A DNA stretch of 64,000 nt from Silene conica (GCA_029255685.2 CM055317.2:19538501-19602500); one strand, 5' to 3'; shown: positions 22,746 to 34,778, counted from the stretch's first letter. Notes: generated from the letters alone by a model not told the origin. Numbers and translations: made by a program.

Positions 22746-24665
22746 TTGTGTGTTTGCTTCGCAGAAATGGACGGGAAAGCGACCACCGTAGCCACCACCA
22801 GTACCACGGCAGCAGCCACGGAAGCCACTCGTGCCCTCTCCACTACTGCCGCAGCAACCACCACCGCGTTGGTGGTTGCAACACCCCAGGTTCCAGCTCC
22901 TGTACGACCACCGCCACCAGACACTAGAACCTACCGAGCCACCTCCGTCACAACCATGGCACCAGTCGGTTCTTCTTCCTCGACTGATAAGGGGATGGAG
23001 AAAGTTCTTGTTCTAGGGAAGAAAGGACGGAAGTCCGTATTCGGCATGCCACCTCGACGTGCTCCACGCCCACCAGCTCCACTTGTTATTCCCTCACTCG
23101 AGGAAATCCTCGAGGTAATATTCGCCGACACTGATCAGAGAGATCAGATGGAGGCTCTAGTTGATAATGTTATCCGTGGCAGTAGGTTTTTGTATCATCC
23201 AGACTTAGATAGACTAGGTTTGCTTAGGCCCCTAGTTGACCTTTTGACTGGTACGGGGATGGCTGGGTTGGCGACCATGTTTGAGGGGACCTACCGAGTA
23301 CCCACTTTGGAGTTTTTCAGCTCCTACTCTTTTTCTGTTGATACCTTTATGAAACACCCGACTGAGCCATATATTCACTTTAGACTTGGAAATGAGTCGT
23401 ATGTCTGGACCTTAGCTAGGTTTGGACAAGTTTTGGGGCTAGCTAGTGACGGACACCTGAGACCACCCAGGAACTTGGTTCCAGAGATGTGGGAGGCCCT
23501 TTCACACGTACCTTTCGCTAGCCGAAGGGTCGCCCACGTCCACAGTCCTGTAGTTCGTATTTTCCTCCGCTTGCTAGGAGAGACCATTTTTGCGCGACCT
23601 GAGCCAAACAACATTTGTAACCCTGAGTTGGCCATAGTTGCGGGGTACTTGAACATTGACAGTGGTACCCCTTTTGTTCTTAACATAGCCTACCTCGTGG
23701 CTACCCATCTAGCGACATAGGTCGCAGAGTCACTGGCGCTATCGTAGGCGGTGGACTTGTCACCAGGATATACAGATATATTTTCGGGACTTTGCCTAGT
23801 GGTGAGCCTATCACCGACGATAGATACATTTCTATGAGCGCCATGGTCCAGTTGACCTGGTTCGCTCACGCTGACCGCCAGACTTGGAGGATTGCTGGGT
23901 CACCCGCAGTAGTCATCCCCTCTGACTCTTTACCTGCACTCATCCCTCTCACCACTACTGAGAGGCCTAGACCAGACTCACCCTCCTACCGCATCTCTTT
24001 CACTCCTTCCTCTTCCAAGAGGAAGCGCACCTCACCTGAGAGAGAGAGAGAGGTCGGAGACACTTCACGTCCCCGACCTTCACCGTCATCACGACCATCT
24101 TCATGCTCTCAGCCGACCACCTCTCATACCACTACACACACCACCACCATTCATACACCTACACCTACACCTACACCTACATCTTCACCTTCACCTTTCA
24201 CTACCCCTTCTTCATCATCATCATCCACCCCAGGCTTCCCTGCGCATTTCATTTTACCTCCTATTTTTAAGGTACCACCGGCCGCAGACCGGGGGTACCG
24301 TGATCCTCTACTTTTTGAGCTTCTCAGGGCCCAGTCCATTCTTCAGAGGGGCCTTGCCTTGGTCAGCTTTCCATATTAAAACGCGAGGATGCGCACTGGC
24401 ACATTCCGACCTCCCAGTGGTCCTCACCCCTCTTTTTACCGATACATACCCAGATAGCGGGTACCCCCAGACCTCTTCTGAGACACCTGGGGAGACAGCG
24501 GTACAGAGGGAGGTGAGACGACGTGCGGAGGAGGCCGCTCAGCATGCCAGTGCCAGAGGAGGAGGAGAGGCGCAGGAGAGCTCTAGTGAGGAGGGTGAGA
24601 GTGGTAGTGGGAGTGAGGGGAGTGATAGTGGTGATGAGGAGAGCTTAGAGGAGGATGCGGAGTGA
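22746..24665 (+). pseudogene. A1 ATHILA-family ORF (fossil)
   Basis: The translated region starts with a Thr/Ala-rich head and continues into a block with TLEFFSSYSF, FRLGNESYVW and LARFGQVLGL. I recognise this as the plant ATHILA ORF-1 family, sometimes described as an envelope-position gene of unknown role. A Ser/Thr/Pro linker with HTPTPTPTPT repeats (around 24140-24200) and an acidic Glu/Ser-rich tail end at 24665. It carries a few breaks. The function of the family is not established. Confidence 0.8.
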
Positions 24666-26321
24666 TAGCTGCAGCTGGTTTGGGGAGGTTATGTATTTCT
24701 TGCCTTGCTTTCATCTTAGTTTTTCTTTTATGCTTTTATAGTTTTGTTTATATTTCACCCCGTAGGAACATGTATTAGGTTGTATACCCCCTTTCCCTGT
24801 TTTGTAACCAATGAGGACATTGTCCAGTTTGGTTTGGGGAGGTGTAATGCATCCTTTTGCGTCTGCATTTTTCACTTTGCATGCATTCACGTTTAATTTT
24901 TGCATTTTGTTCGTTTTTCTTTTCCTTTTATTTTATCTTTCTCACATAAAAATTCAAAAATACAAAAAAAAAATGCACGTTTACTTTTGCATATAGTCGA
25001 GTCGAAATGGAGTTTTCTGTGATGATATTGCCTTCTAGGATCTTCGAGTTGATTGTCTTTTGCAGTTTTTCATCATCATTTTGTAAAAACCATATAGCAT
25101 GTCTCGAATTCCGTTTTGGAAATTACACTAGGACTTCTGAACTTGACTTGACTTGTATTTGGCAAACTACACATACTTTCTGAGTTTTTAGAGCCATAAC
25201 TGGTGACATCCATGACCAGTTTATCTAGGATTGAGAGTAGTACTCCCTTCATATTATTGCATTCACATGTATGACTTTTGATTGCTTTTTGCCTGCACGC
25301 ATGGTTTGTGGTTGGTATCACATGTTAGGAGAGTACTTGCATTTTCCCCTTTTCTCATCATACCCATATAACTCCACATTTACCCAAAAACTGCCAGTTG
25401 ACCTATAAACTACACCCAGATTTAGCCTACCTTGTGTCGAGCTAGCCGAAGTGTTGTTTTGTGGTATATATTTTCTTTGTATCAGTTTTTGGTTTGATCT
25501 TTATCTTCGGAGTTGGTTTTTGAGAATTTGGAACTTGAATTCGGATGTATGATTTTTGTCATGAACTTAGCAAAAGAAAAAAAGGAAAAAAAAAGAAAAA
25601 AAAAGGAAAAAAAAAAAAAGAAAAATGATTCTCGTACTTTATTTATATCTTTTGGGAATAGAAAAAAGAAAAAGGAAAAGAAAAATAAAGTGTTTGCTAA
25701 GCATGATTGTTTGACCGCTTCAAGGTTCCGGGGTTAGTTGTGTGATATGCCGAGCATGGCATTGTTTTTGAGTATTTTGGAAGGTTTCACTTTTGGTTGA
25801 GTCTTGATAGCTAGCTCGAGCCGTTACCCTCTCTTACCCATACAGTTTTTTGCCTCCTTTTACCCATTTCACCTCACATAACCATATTTATTATGCAAGT
25901 ATTCGGCATGTGATAGACTTTGACAGGTTGTTATGCGTGTGTACGGTAGTTAGAATCATTTGTCATATTAGTTGCATTGCATGATATGTTGGTCACAGTT
26001 AGGAGAGTGTCTACATTTTCTTATCCTTCTCTTTTATACATATATGTTCACCCACTGATTGAGAGAAGAGCGATCCGGGAGAGTCCAAAGTACCCAAGTC
26101 ATTCGAGTCAGTCGTCCAAGTTGTTTTCATTACATGTATGAATTCGTTGCTTTTGGTTTTGAACTTTATGATGGTTAATTTCTTCATTTGCATGGTCAAC
26201 AACATGATCCATAGTCCGTTCTGAGGGGATTCCATTCCATTAGGTAGTTAGTCAGTCGTTTTTCCCCTTTTAGTTGCATTAGTTTGCTTGAGGACAAGCA
26301 AAGGTTTGGTTTGGGGATATT
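24666..26321 (+). other. A1 noncoding 3' interior with G-rich modules and purine tract
   Basis: Noncoding. It mirrors the A2 3' interior: GGTTTGGGGAGG at 24676, a hairpin CAATG-AGGA-CATTG at 24809-24822 followed by GTTTGGTTTGGGGA (24827-24840), an A/G tract at 25567-25690, and the hairpin TTTGCTTG-AGGA-CAAGCAAA with GGTTTGGTTTGGGGA (26283-26317) abutting the 3' LTR. Confidence 0.7.
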
Positions 26322-27817
26322 TGATGCGTGCTTATTTTATACACTTTTTGGCATCATTTAGAAAGCATTTCTATGCAATTTCATGCACTTTACGTGCCAT
26401 TTTGCCCCATTTTTCTTCCTTTGGTGTATTTTCTGTTATGTTGCAGGAATTATGCAAAAAATGAAAAAATTATGCCTTTTCTGTCCAAAATAAGCTCTTT
26501 TAGATGATGAAGCAAGTCAAGCAGTCTCATAGCCCCGATTTTGTAGTACCATGCCTAAAGGAACGGTAACCGATGCAAAGACGAAGGACAAAAGCAAGAA
26601 AGAAGCGAAAAAGAAGCAGTGTATCTGTCATCTACTCGATCGAGTAAACACCAGAACTCGATCGAGTGGATGCAGGAGGAGAAGGCCTCGATGGAACAGT
26701 GTGGTACTCGATCGAGGAGTCTGCAGGAAGGACCCAACCTTCGAGGTTTCCAGAGTTACTCGATCGAGCATTTGTCAGCTCGAAGTTAGTCGATCGAGCT
26801 CTTGTTGAAGAACAGCTACTCGATCGAGTGGTTCAGTCACTCGATCGAGCAACTCACTTATGTGTACTGGATTTGCTATTTCCGTTTTTAGGTTAAGTTT
26901 TTAGAGGGTTAACCTAATCCTTATAGGTTAGCCGACTTTTTATTCATTCACTTACTATTCACTTTTTACATCCAGTTTCTACTTTTCATCAGACACTTTT
27001 ACATTTTCTTAAGCAGTCATTTACATTTCCTTAGATCTAAAACATTCTACTTGGGATTTTTCTCATTTTCAAGCATTCGGATCCTGTTCTTTCTTTCCGC
27101 CATTACTGTAATTCATTTCTCTCTTTTATTTATTGTTCTTATCTTTTATTGTTTTATGGTTCATAGCAATTTACTTTTATTCATAATGTTGAATGTTGTT
27201 GTTATCATTGTTGTTGTTAGTTTAGTTCCCCAAAGCATGAGTAGCTAATCCCCATAATATGTTAGGATGAAGGTACTCGCGGTAGTTATGTCGTAGGAAT
27301 TGCATGTTAGTCGTCCTTACGACGAAGTTCACCCATAAACAATATATTTATAAAACTTGTCAAATGAGTGCACGCAGGAGACCAGTTTACCTAGTAAAAC
27401 CTTACCTGGATCGAAAGATTGGTAGGTAGGCTTGTTTAGGTTGATTTACGTAACCTATCTAGAGATAGAAAGATTGATAGGGGAGTTCAGGGGTGATTTC
27501 AGACCGAAAGGATGTCAGTCGTTCCCACTTCGTTGTTGTTTCGACTGGCCTAATCTTTATGTGACATTAATTACCACGACGACCTGAATCCTGACATATT
27601 CCTCTTTTTACTGTTTGAAACTCGTTTTATCATCTTTATTTTTAAGTTCTTTTCATATCCGTTTTAGTTATAATCTCAAACAAAAACCCCCCCAATTTTG
27701 TGACCTATAGACTAACTTTTACTTAAGACCGTGTCTCCCTGTGGAATTCGACCCTACTTCCACTAGCTTCCAGTTAGTAGACCTAGGTTATCTTTGGTGC
27801 ATAAACGACACGCATCA
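26322..27817 (+). repeat. 3' LTR of A1
   Basis: The 1496-bp copy of 11427-12920 ends CACGCATCA and is followed by the TSD CTTAA. The TCGATCGA cluster recurs at 26634-26851. Confidence 0.93.
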
Positions 27818-27822
27818 CTTAA

Positions 27823-29150
27823 CAATGTCCGAATAAGCGGTAAAAAAATGAATAACTTATTCTTATTATTCATGTGATAAATAAACATAGGCCTAAAGGA
27901 AGTTTGATTTACGAAACTCATATAATATATTTATACATCATTAACCAAGTATTTTTATCATATAACAACACTCGACAAACACTAAAACAAGCCAACAAAG
28001 ACAACTCAAAACAGCCCGCAAAACTGCCCCGAACACCCCTCGAAACAGTCCCGAAACAGCCCCTTGAAACAGCCCCGAATCAACCTTCAAAACAGCCCCA
28101 AAACAAGCCTCAAAACAGCCCCTAAACAGCCCTTAAAACTGCCCGAAAACAGCCCTGAACAGCCCCCCGAAACAGCCTCAAAACAGCCCAACCAATTCGC
28201 CCAAACACAGTGAAAAGCGCAGGCTGCCGTGTAGGCCGCAGGCTGCGCCTGGCCTGGCCGCAGGCTGCGGTTTGCTCGGGCACAGCTTGGCCAGCGCTCA
28301 GCAACACGCAAAAACAGCCCCCTTTCGTGCATAACTTCTCGAAACGATTTCCACACGCATCCTACATATTCTAGGCAACATAATATCTCATCCAAGACGG
28401 CTATATACCATTATGCAATGTAGACAAACGATTACAAACATGATTAACAACCTTGAACATGGATTAAAATCAATCGAAAACCATACTATCGCAATGAATA
28501 CAATGAGCATGTGACGGATATCATTTTCCCCATTAACAATAACCCGATTCCTCATTCATTACTACTAATCAACAAGGAACCCATTTCATCCAATTGAATA
28601 TTGAAGCAAACAACATAATGCTTTACAATTTCAGAAACTAAGCAACACAATCCTCATAATTTCAGAAATTAAACCAACAACAAACACACATAAACGATTT
28701 TGACTTAAAGTCGACTAACCTCTCAAAGTTACCTTTAAAGCTCTTCAAATCTTCAAAGAACCCTTCATTGAAGTCCAAACATCCATTCTCACCAACAACC
28801 AATAAGAAAAACGAATTAAACACGTAACCTTAGAAAAAACGAGTTTTCAGAAAACTCAACAAGACTAGGAACTGATTATGTCAAAAGAAGGAGGAGAAGG
28901 AGAGGAGAACATACCTATAAAGAACTCGGAATTTGAGCGAGAAACGAGTGAGCTAGGGTCGGATTTGTGCTCTTGAGAAATCACAAACAATGGTGAAAGG
29001 GGTTTTTTCTGATTTTAGAAGAGGATGAAAAAATGAATGGGTTGTGTGAAATAAAACACAACATAAGGGATTATAAGGGGGTTTTGAGTCGGAAATGACT
29101 CGGGATTCATTTAATGAGTCGGGATGACTCGAATTTTGCTAAATAAGACG
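27823..29150 (-). repeat. G2 solo LTR, middle part
   Basis: The G2 LTR resumes after A1. It includes a stretch of near-repeats of AAACAGCCCC (28010-28190) and a GC-rich cluster of GCAGGCTGCG palindromes (28218-28275), surrounded by AT-rich sequence. No gene is visible. The right border with the LINE is approximate. Confidence 0.7.
28218..28275. repeat. CGCAGGCTGCG palindrome cluster in G2 LTR
   Basis: Three to four near-copies of GCAGGCTGC lie in about 58 bp and can fold on each other. It is the G2 counterpart of the GC-rich palindrome clusters of the copia, A1, A2 and G3. Confidence 0.6.
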
Positions 29151-29159
29151 GACATAGAG

Positions 29160-29515
29160 GAGATCAGTGTAGGAAGTCGAAGCCATGGAAAAAGAATACT
29201 CCTATAATTGATCCAGTGGTACCAAAGTAGGTGTGGAAACCTATACAACATCAAACTGAAAATAAAGAAACAACTTCAGAGGTGTTTACACCAGAAGCAT
29301 TTACATCCCTGGATCAGGCTAAGACAGCAACAAGACAAAGGCAAACACCTGCAAAACAAGTTAGTAGAGTGAGTAGACAAACTGCAATGGATGGTATCAG
29401 ACTGTCAGGAAGATTTAGTCAGTACACCTTTGCTGAGATTCTGACTAATGCAACTTTAGGAGGAAGAGTAGAAGGGACTGAGAAGGATCACCCAGGAGGA
29501 GGTGGTAATGGATAG
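29160..29515 (+). pseudogene. LINE ORF1 C-terminal remnant
   Basis: The frame reads a basic segment (DQCRKSKPWKKNTP), crosses an in-frame TAG at about 29228 and continues VWKPIQHQTENKE to a Gly-rich end at 29515. In plant L1 elements this position holds the tail of the RNA-binding ORF1 protein after its zinc knuckle. Only the last ~118 codons remain; the N-terminal part was lost by 5' truncation. It overlaps the start of ORF2 by about 14 bases, a usual spacing. Confidence 0.65.
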
Positions 29516-32500
29516 TCTAGGATTCTGGAATGGACGGGGTCTTAATGACCAGAATAAGCAGAAACTAGTCAAATGGTTTATGCATAATAATGGAGTTGGT
29601 CTCTTTGGTTTGTTGGAAACAAAACTAAAACCTAGTAAATTAGTGAATAAACCTACTACTATTTGTGACGGATGGAGTGTCACAACTAATTGTAGTTGGC
29701 ACAAAGGAGGTAGAATTTGGGTGTTCTGGAAACCAAGCTCATTTCATATTCAAGTCTTAAATTACAGTGCCCAATATATCCATTTAATGGTGCAGTCAAA
29801 TACTGATAACAACCAATTTTTGTTGACAGTTATATATGCTTTCAATGGAGTTAATGAACGTAAGGATTTGTGGGAGTTTGTGAAGGTTGTAGCTTCCACA
29901 TGTGCTATACCCTGGCTCTGGTTGGGGGACTTTAACACTATTTTGTCACCAATAGAGAGATTGGGTGGGAATACTACAGAAGAAGAAATGGAACACTTCT
30001 AGGAATGTGTCTCATTATGCTGTATGGAGGACCTTGTGGCAACTGGTGCTTTATATACCCGGACAAACAAGCAAGAAGTTGGTAGCAGATCTTTTAGTAG
30101 ACTTGACAGAGCTATGGGAAATATTGAATGGATGGAGAGATATGGAGATGTCCTGGCTCATTTTCACCCTGAAGGTCTCTTTGACCACTGTCCTTGTACA
30201 GTAGTGAGCAGGAAAATTGATATTGGAGGCAAGAGAAACTTTAAGTACTTTAACATGTGGGGAAAAGCTGCAAATTTCATGGAGCAGGTTGGAAGTGTGA
30301 GGGATAGGCCCTATGTGGGGACTAAGATGTTCAAAATGGTGAAGAAGTTGAAGGATTTGAAACCAGTCTTGAAAAGAATTAACCAGGAATGTTATTCAGA
30401 CATTGAAAACAATACAAATATAGCAAGCAGAGCTCTAGAGGAGATTCAGAAACTCTTGAGTAGTAATCCTTCTGATATAGATTTGATCCAAAGGGAAATG
30501 GACATGGCTGGAAGGGTAAAGGAGCTTTCTGTGGCAAGGGACAGTTACCTGTCACAGAAAGCTAAGTTACAATGGGTTATTGGGGGTGATATGAATACAT
30601 CTTTCTTCCATAATGCTATCAAAAAAAGGGTTATGCAGAACAAAGTGTTCCAGATTGAAGATAAAGAAGGGAATCAATGTGTAGAAGAAGGTGATATCCA
30701 GAATGCATTTCTACAGTATTATATACACCTGTTGGGGACTACTCAAAATACAACTCAGGTGCAGACTCATGTAGTAAGGAGGGGACCTTATTGTACTGAG
30801 GCCCATACTGCTATTTTAAACCAACATGTGACCCCTGAGGAAGTGAAACAGTGTTTGTTCAGTATCCCAAAAGATAAGTCTCCTGGACCTGATGGTTATA
30901 CTAACCAGTTCTTCAAAGATGTTTGGCCTATTGTGGGGACAGATGTGTGTGAAGCAGTGATGGACGTGTTTCAGTCAGGGCAGTTACTTAACCAAATTAA
31001 TGCTACTACCATCACCTTAATACCAAAGATTGACAGACCTACCAGTGTGACCCATTTCAGACCCATATCATGTTGTAATGTCATTTACAAAGTCATATCT
31101 AAGGTGTTGTGCAATAGACTATCTCTTGTTTTACCTGATATTATAAGCAAGAATCAAGGTGCTTTTATCAAAGGAAGAAGCATACTTTAGAACATTATGA
31201 TTTGTCAGGATTTGGTTAGACACTATGGCAGATGGGCTTTATCTCCTAGATGTTTGTTTAAAATGGATTTGCAGAAAGCATATGATACTATAGAATGGCA
31301 GTTTGTTGATCAAATGCTTACAGCTTTACAGTTCCCTGATGGTTTCAGAAATCTGGTGATGAAATGCATTTCAACTACAAGTTTTTCACTGAATTCGAAT
31401 GGGGCTCAGTTTGGATACTTCGAAGGGAATAGGGGTCTAAAGCAACGAGACCCTATTTCACCTTTAATCTTCTGTATCTGTATGGAGTACTTAACAAGAG
31501 TGCTGGATTATGCTACTGAAAGATGGTATTTCAGATATCATCCATTGTGTAAGACTCTCAAGCTTAGTCATCTATTATTTGCTGATGATGTCTTAATGTT
31601 CAGTAAAGGTGATGTGAGGTCAATGATGCTACTTCTTCGTGCTCTATCCACTTTTTCAGCCTCATCTGGCCTTAGTGTCAATTCTCAGAAATCTGAAGTT
31701 GTATTCAGTGGAGTGAAAAATGATGTGAAACAAGATATTTTGTACATCTCTGGCTTTAAGGAGGGTGTCTTACCCTTTAGGTACCTTGGGGTGCCTATTC
31801 AGTCTGGAAGGCTCTCTAAACAAGACTGCAATATCCTAATTTATTTGTGGTAGGATTAGAGGGATGGGAGCAAGGAAATTGAGTTATGCTGGCAGGTTGG
31901 TACTTATAAATTCAGTTCTCAATACTCTCCATCAGTATTGGTCCTCAATTTTCATAATTCCTAGGGGGGTCATAAGGAGGATTGAAGATATTTGCAGGAC
32001 CTATTTCTGGAGTGGTCACACTGAATATGAAAGAGTTCCTACAGTGGCCTGGGAAAAAGTGTGTAGGAAAAAGAAGGAAGGTGGTTTAAATGTGAAAAAT
32101 GCAGAAGTGTTGAACATTGCAGTGCTTGGAAAACTGGTCAGTTGGATTCGTGATAAAGTTGATAGGCTATGGGTATTATGGATTGATCATATCTATTTAA
32201 AAGGGGCAAACTGGTCTTCTTATCAACCTCCTAATGGTTCCAATTGGAATTGGAGGAATGTGTGTTAGGTCAAGGATAGGCTGAATGCTGGGTTTCAGGC
32301 AGGTCAGTGGAGATTGGATAGCAAAGGATATACAGTCAGATCAGGATATCAGTGGTTAATGGAGCACCACCCCCCTGTACATTGGTATACAAGGGTTTGG
32401 GACAGTTGGAATGTTCCTAAACATGCTCTAACTAGTTGGATGATAATGCAAAAAGGGATGAGCACGAGAGAGAAATTGAGGCAGATAGGAGTTTGTACTC

Positions 32501-32866
32501 ATGACCAGTGTGTTCTGTGTGAGCAAGCAGTTGAAACCCATGAACACTTGTTTCATGAGTGTATATATAGCAAGGCTATAGTAACAGGGATTGAAGTTTG
32601 GCTGGGTCTGAAGTTACAAGGTCCAAATAGAGGGCAGTCTAAACTTGGTAAAAGAGCCTGCAGGGTTGCGTTAAGTACATGTTGGTACCATCTTTGGCAA
32701 CAAAGGAATAAATGAGGCGAGAATTCATAGTACAATGGTAAGACCAGAAAGATTAATAGCTGAAGTGCAGAAGAATATAAAGGCTAGAATCAATCAATGT
32801 AAATCAAATATTATGACTGGTAGAGATAGGAGATGGCTACAGAATATTCAATATAATGATCCATGA
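29502..32866 (+). pseudogene. LINE ORF2: endonuclease-reverse transcriptase, broken
   Basis: An apurinic-type endonuclease opens the protein (WNGRGLN, ETKLKP, WLWLGDFNTIL near 29920). The reverse transcriptase follows with KDKSPGPDG (30870), FRPISCCNV (31060), FKMDLQKAYD (31260), the catalytic FADD (31580) and FRYLGVPI (31780). A zinc-binding RVT domain with CVLCEQAVETHEHLFHEC lies near 32510-32560. In-frame stops lie at about 30000, 31188 and 32266, with frame changes near 31850 and 32712. The usual QGDP motif reads QRDP, and SDH of the endonuclease reads FDH. It is therefore inactive. The final frame ends at the TGA at 32864. Confidence 0.9.
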
Positions 32867-32895
32867 ATTGTAGCTTGTAATAGGCAGTTTTAATA

Positions 32896-33091
32896 CTCTT
32901 TCCGATTTCTTGTGTTGTTCCCTTTTGATTTTAACACAAGAAATAAGAAAATTAATTTGGACCACACAATACACATGACCCCACATGAAATTGATTTTGG
33001 ACCACACAAAGTTGTCCAAAAGAGGAAAGAGGGAACATCAATTTTATTAGACCAAAACGGAAAGGGGAACATCATAGGAAATCGGAGGTAG
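32896..33091. mobile_element. Stowaway-like MITE in the LINE 3' UTR
   Basis: The ends CTCTTTCCGATTTC and GAAATCGGAGGTAG form an imperfect inverted repeat that continues through the GTTCCC block. TA flanks both sides. The length is 196 bp, with no coding capacity. Confidence 0.82.
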
Positions 33092-33385
33092 TATAAATCT
33101 ACTCACATTATACCAAAAAAAAAGTCTATTATGACCCAAGATAGGACGGATTATACAAATAAATTACAATTCATGAAATTATCCGACATACTTGTCATTT
33201 TTTCGAAAATTAAAATCGAAACTTAAAAATTATAAAACTCGAAATATCATTTGAAACTAATATGCTTAAAAGTGAAATATTCATATTACTAAAATATATT
33301 TACGAAAATTTATGAAATATAAATTATTCTCGAAATTAAATTAAATCTTTAAATTTTATAATACGGAAAATATCGGGGTGTTACA

Positions 33386-34776
33386 AATTGGCCTTGTATC
33401 ATTTTGATTTTATTTGAATTAATTATAAATTCTACGGTAGAGGACATATGGAATGTGAAATTCATTATGAAAATTTGTGTTAAGAATTGATTGTTACTTC
33501 CACAGTCCTAAATGTCATGTATACACCTTTTTGTGATATCTTATTTCGTAAATTATATATTGAAATGGGTGTCATTGTTTTTATATAGGACATATTGATC
33601 TTATGCTTTAACTTTGATGACCAATTGTTGAACTTGTTCTAATATTATCTATCGCTTGATTGTGAGCGTGTTGGCAAGTTAACATTATGTTATTCATGGT
33701 GCACATTTGTTATCTTTTCGATTTTGTTCCATTTTATATATGGTTTAGCTAGAGCATAAGATATCGAGTAGATTCAGGTTTATGGTCTACTTGAGATGAG
33801 CAATACCAAACTGGGTAGGTTTAGGTTTATCGCCTACCTACTACCCTGGCATGGTCAGGTTTATGGCATGTTGTGGGTTGACCATCCTTGTTATTGGATA
33901 CTCTTATGAGTCTACGGATATGTCGTTTGGGGGTCAAGGGTCCGCACATTTACGCCTTGACTGGTTAAGCGTCCGCACATTTACGCCTTAACTAGACCGT
34001 TATGTCCCTCGAGAGTCTGGCCAGTCTTAGGCATGGGTTCACGGTTAAGTGTCCCACCGTAGGGTTATTTTGGTGTCAGGTATATGACATCGAGGTTTAG
34101 TGTTCATGTTCATGGCCCTAGACGGTGCTCGTTCTTGTCTCGTGTTATTCTATGTAATTATGGTCCAAGTTTTGGACGTTTATACCACTTATATATGTCA
34201 CTCAGGTGAATTGGTACTATCCATTTCCATTATGACCACTTTCTCCACACTATTTCATATAATCATGTACGTAACATAAATAATTGTATGTTGGTGACAC
34301 ATTCTAAATAATCATGTGGTATTACTTTTATGGCCTACTCATTTGTGATTTATATACTTTGATATTTAATTTTTATGAAGTTCACATGTTTTCATATTTT
34401 AAATGGATTATATGTTCTCTTATTATTTCCTCATAATTGTTTCCTGGTTTTCTTAAGTCATGGCTGGGAGGACTCCTAGCTATTCCCCACTGAGGTAGAT
34501 GTTGATATTTTTTTTCAGGTTGATATGCTTATTGGTCTTGGATGGGTTATGAGAGAGATAATAAATAAGAAATATGATGATTAATAATTAAACCTTGTTG
34601 TTTTATTTTGGACGAGTTTCCATTTTAGAGAGTAGATGTATGCGTAGTTAAGTGTTGCTTTATCTATTTTGGTAACACTCGAATTTATTGTCATGGTGTT
34701 TCCGCCACCATGATATATTAATATAATATGCTATATTTATCTAGCTTATTTGCATTTTTAAATCCGGGTTGTTAAC
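33386..34776 (+). repeat. G1 5' LTR, right part, with hairpin array
   Basis: The segment runs from the TSD of G2 to the primer site of G1. It holds the G1 hairpin array (33767-34089) and the conserved block GGCTGGGAG..CCCCACTGA at 34463-34494, and ends CGGGTTGTTAAC. Confidence 0.8.
33767..34089 (+). repeat. G1 LTR hairpin array with covarying stems
   Basis: Consecutive hairpins are AGTAGA/TCTACT (33767-33791), GGTAGG/CCTACC (33814-33838) and CATG/CATG (33850-33870), all with a 13-nt loop of the type TTCAGGTTTATGG. They are followed by TCAAGG/CCTTGA (33934-33960) and GTTAAG/CTTAAC (33964-33992) around a shared GTCCGCACATTTACG, then ACGGT/ACCGT (34041-34060) and TGTCA/TGACA (34074-34089). Confidence 0.75.
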
Positions 34777-34778
34777 GT

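Larger units (their letters stand above)
11427..27817 (+). mobile_element. A1: Athila-like Ty3/gypsy element without recognisable RT-integrase
   Basis: LTRs of about 1495 bp begin TGATGCGTGC and end GACACGCATCA. A perfect TSD CTTAA flanks the element (11422-11426, 27818-27822). The primer site matches tRNA-Asp, as in Athila. Parts recognised in order are gag, zinc knuckle, protease and the ATHILA-family ORF. No reverse transcriptase, RNase H or integrase is recognisable between protease and the ATHILA ORF, so it would have depended on another element. The LTRs differ at roughly 35-40 positions by eye (about 2.5%). The coding parts carry several breaks, and A2 is inserted in it. Confidence 0.9.
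29150..33122 (+). mobile_element. L1-type LINE, 5' truncated, with nested MITE
   Basis: It contains the end of an ORF1, a complete-length but broken ORF2 and a 3' UTR ending in a short A run (33114-33122). The left border is approximate, placed where the ORF1 frame becomes readable inside the G2 LTR. I could not find a convincing target site duplication. A Stowaway-like MITE is inserted in its 3' UTR. Confidence 0.82.
9902..33385 (-). mobile_element. G2: Tekay-like gypsy solo LTR, split by A1 and a LINE
   Basis: It begins TGTGACACCCC and ends GGGGTGTTACA, flanked by a perfect 5-bp TSD AATTG (9897-9901 and 33386-33390). Subtracting the nested elements leaves about 3.1 kb (9902-11426, 27823-29150, 33123-33385) with no primer site or coding region, so it is a solo LTR left by recombination. 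It is homologous to the G3 LTR at 60124-63038: both share the GGCTGGGAG..TCCCCACTGA block, the AGCCGGTTTTCC block and the AAATATAAATTAT..TCGAA end. Confidence 0.88.

Noticed and set aside
29130-33150. Target site duplication of the LINE (AAGACGGAC / AGGACGG)
   Set aside because: Imperfect and not at matching distances from the A tail. I could not support it.
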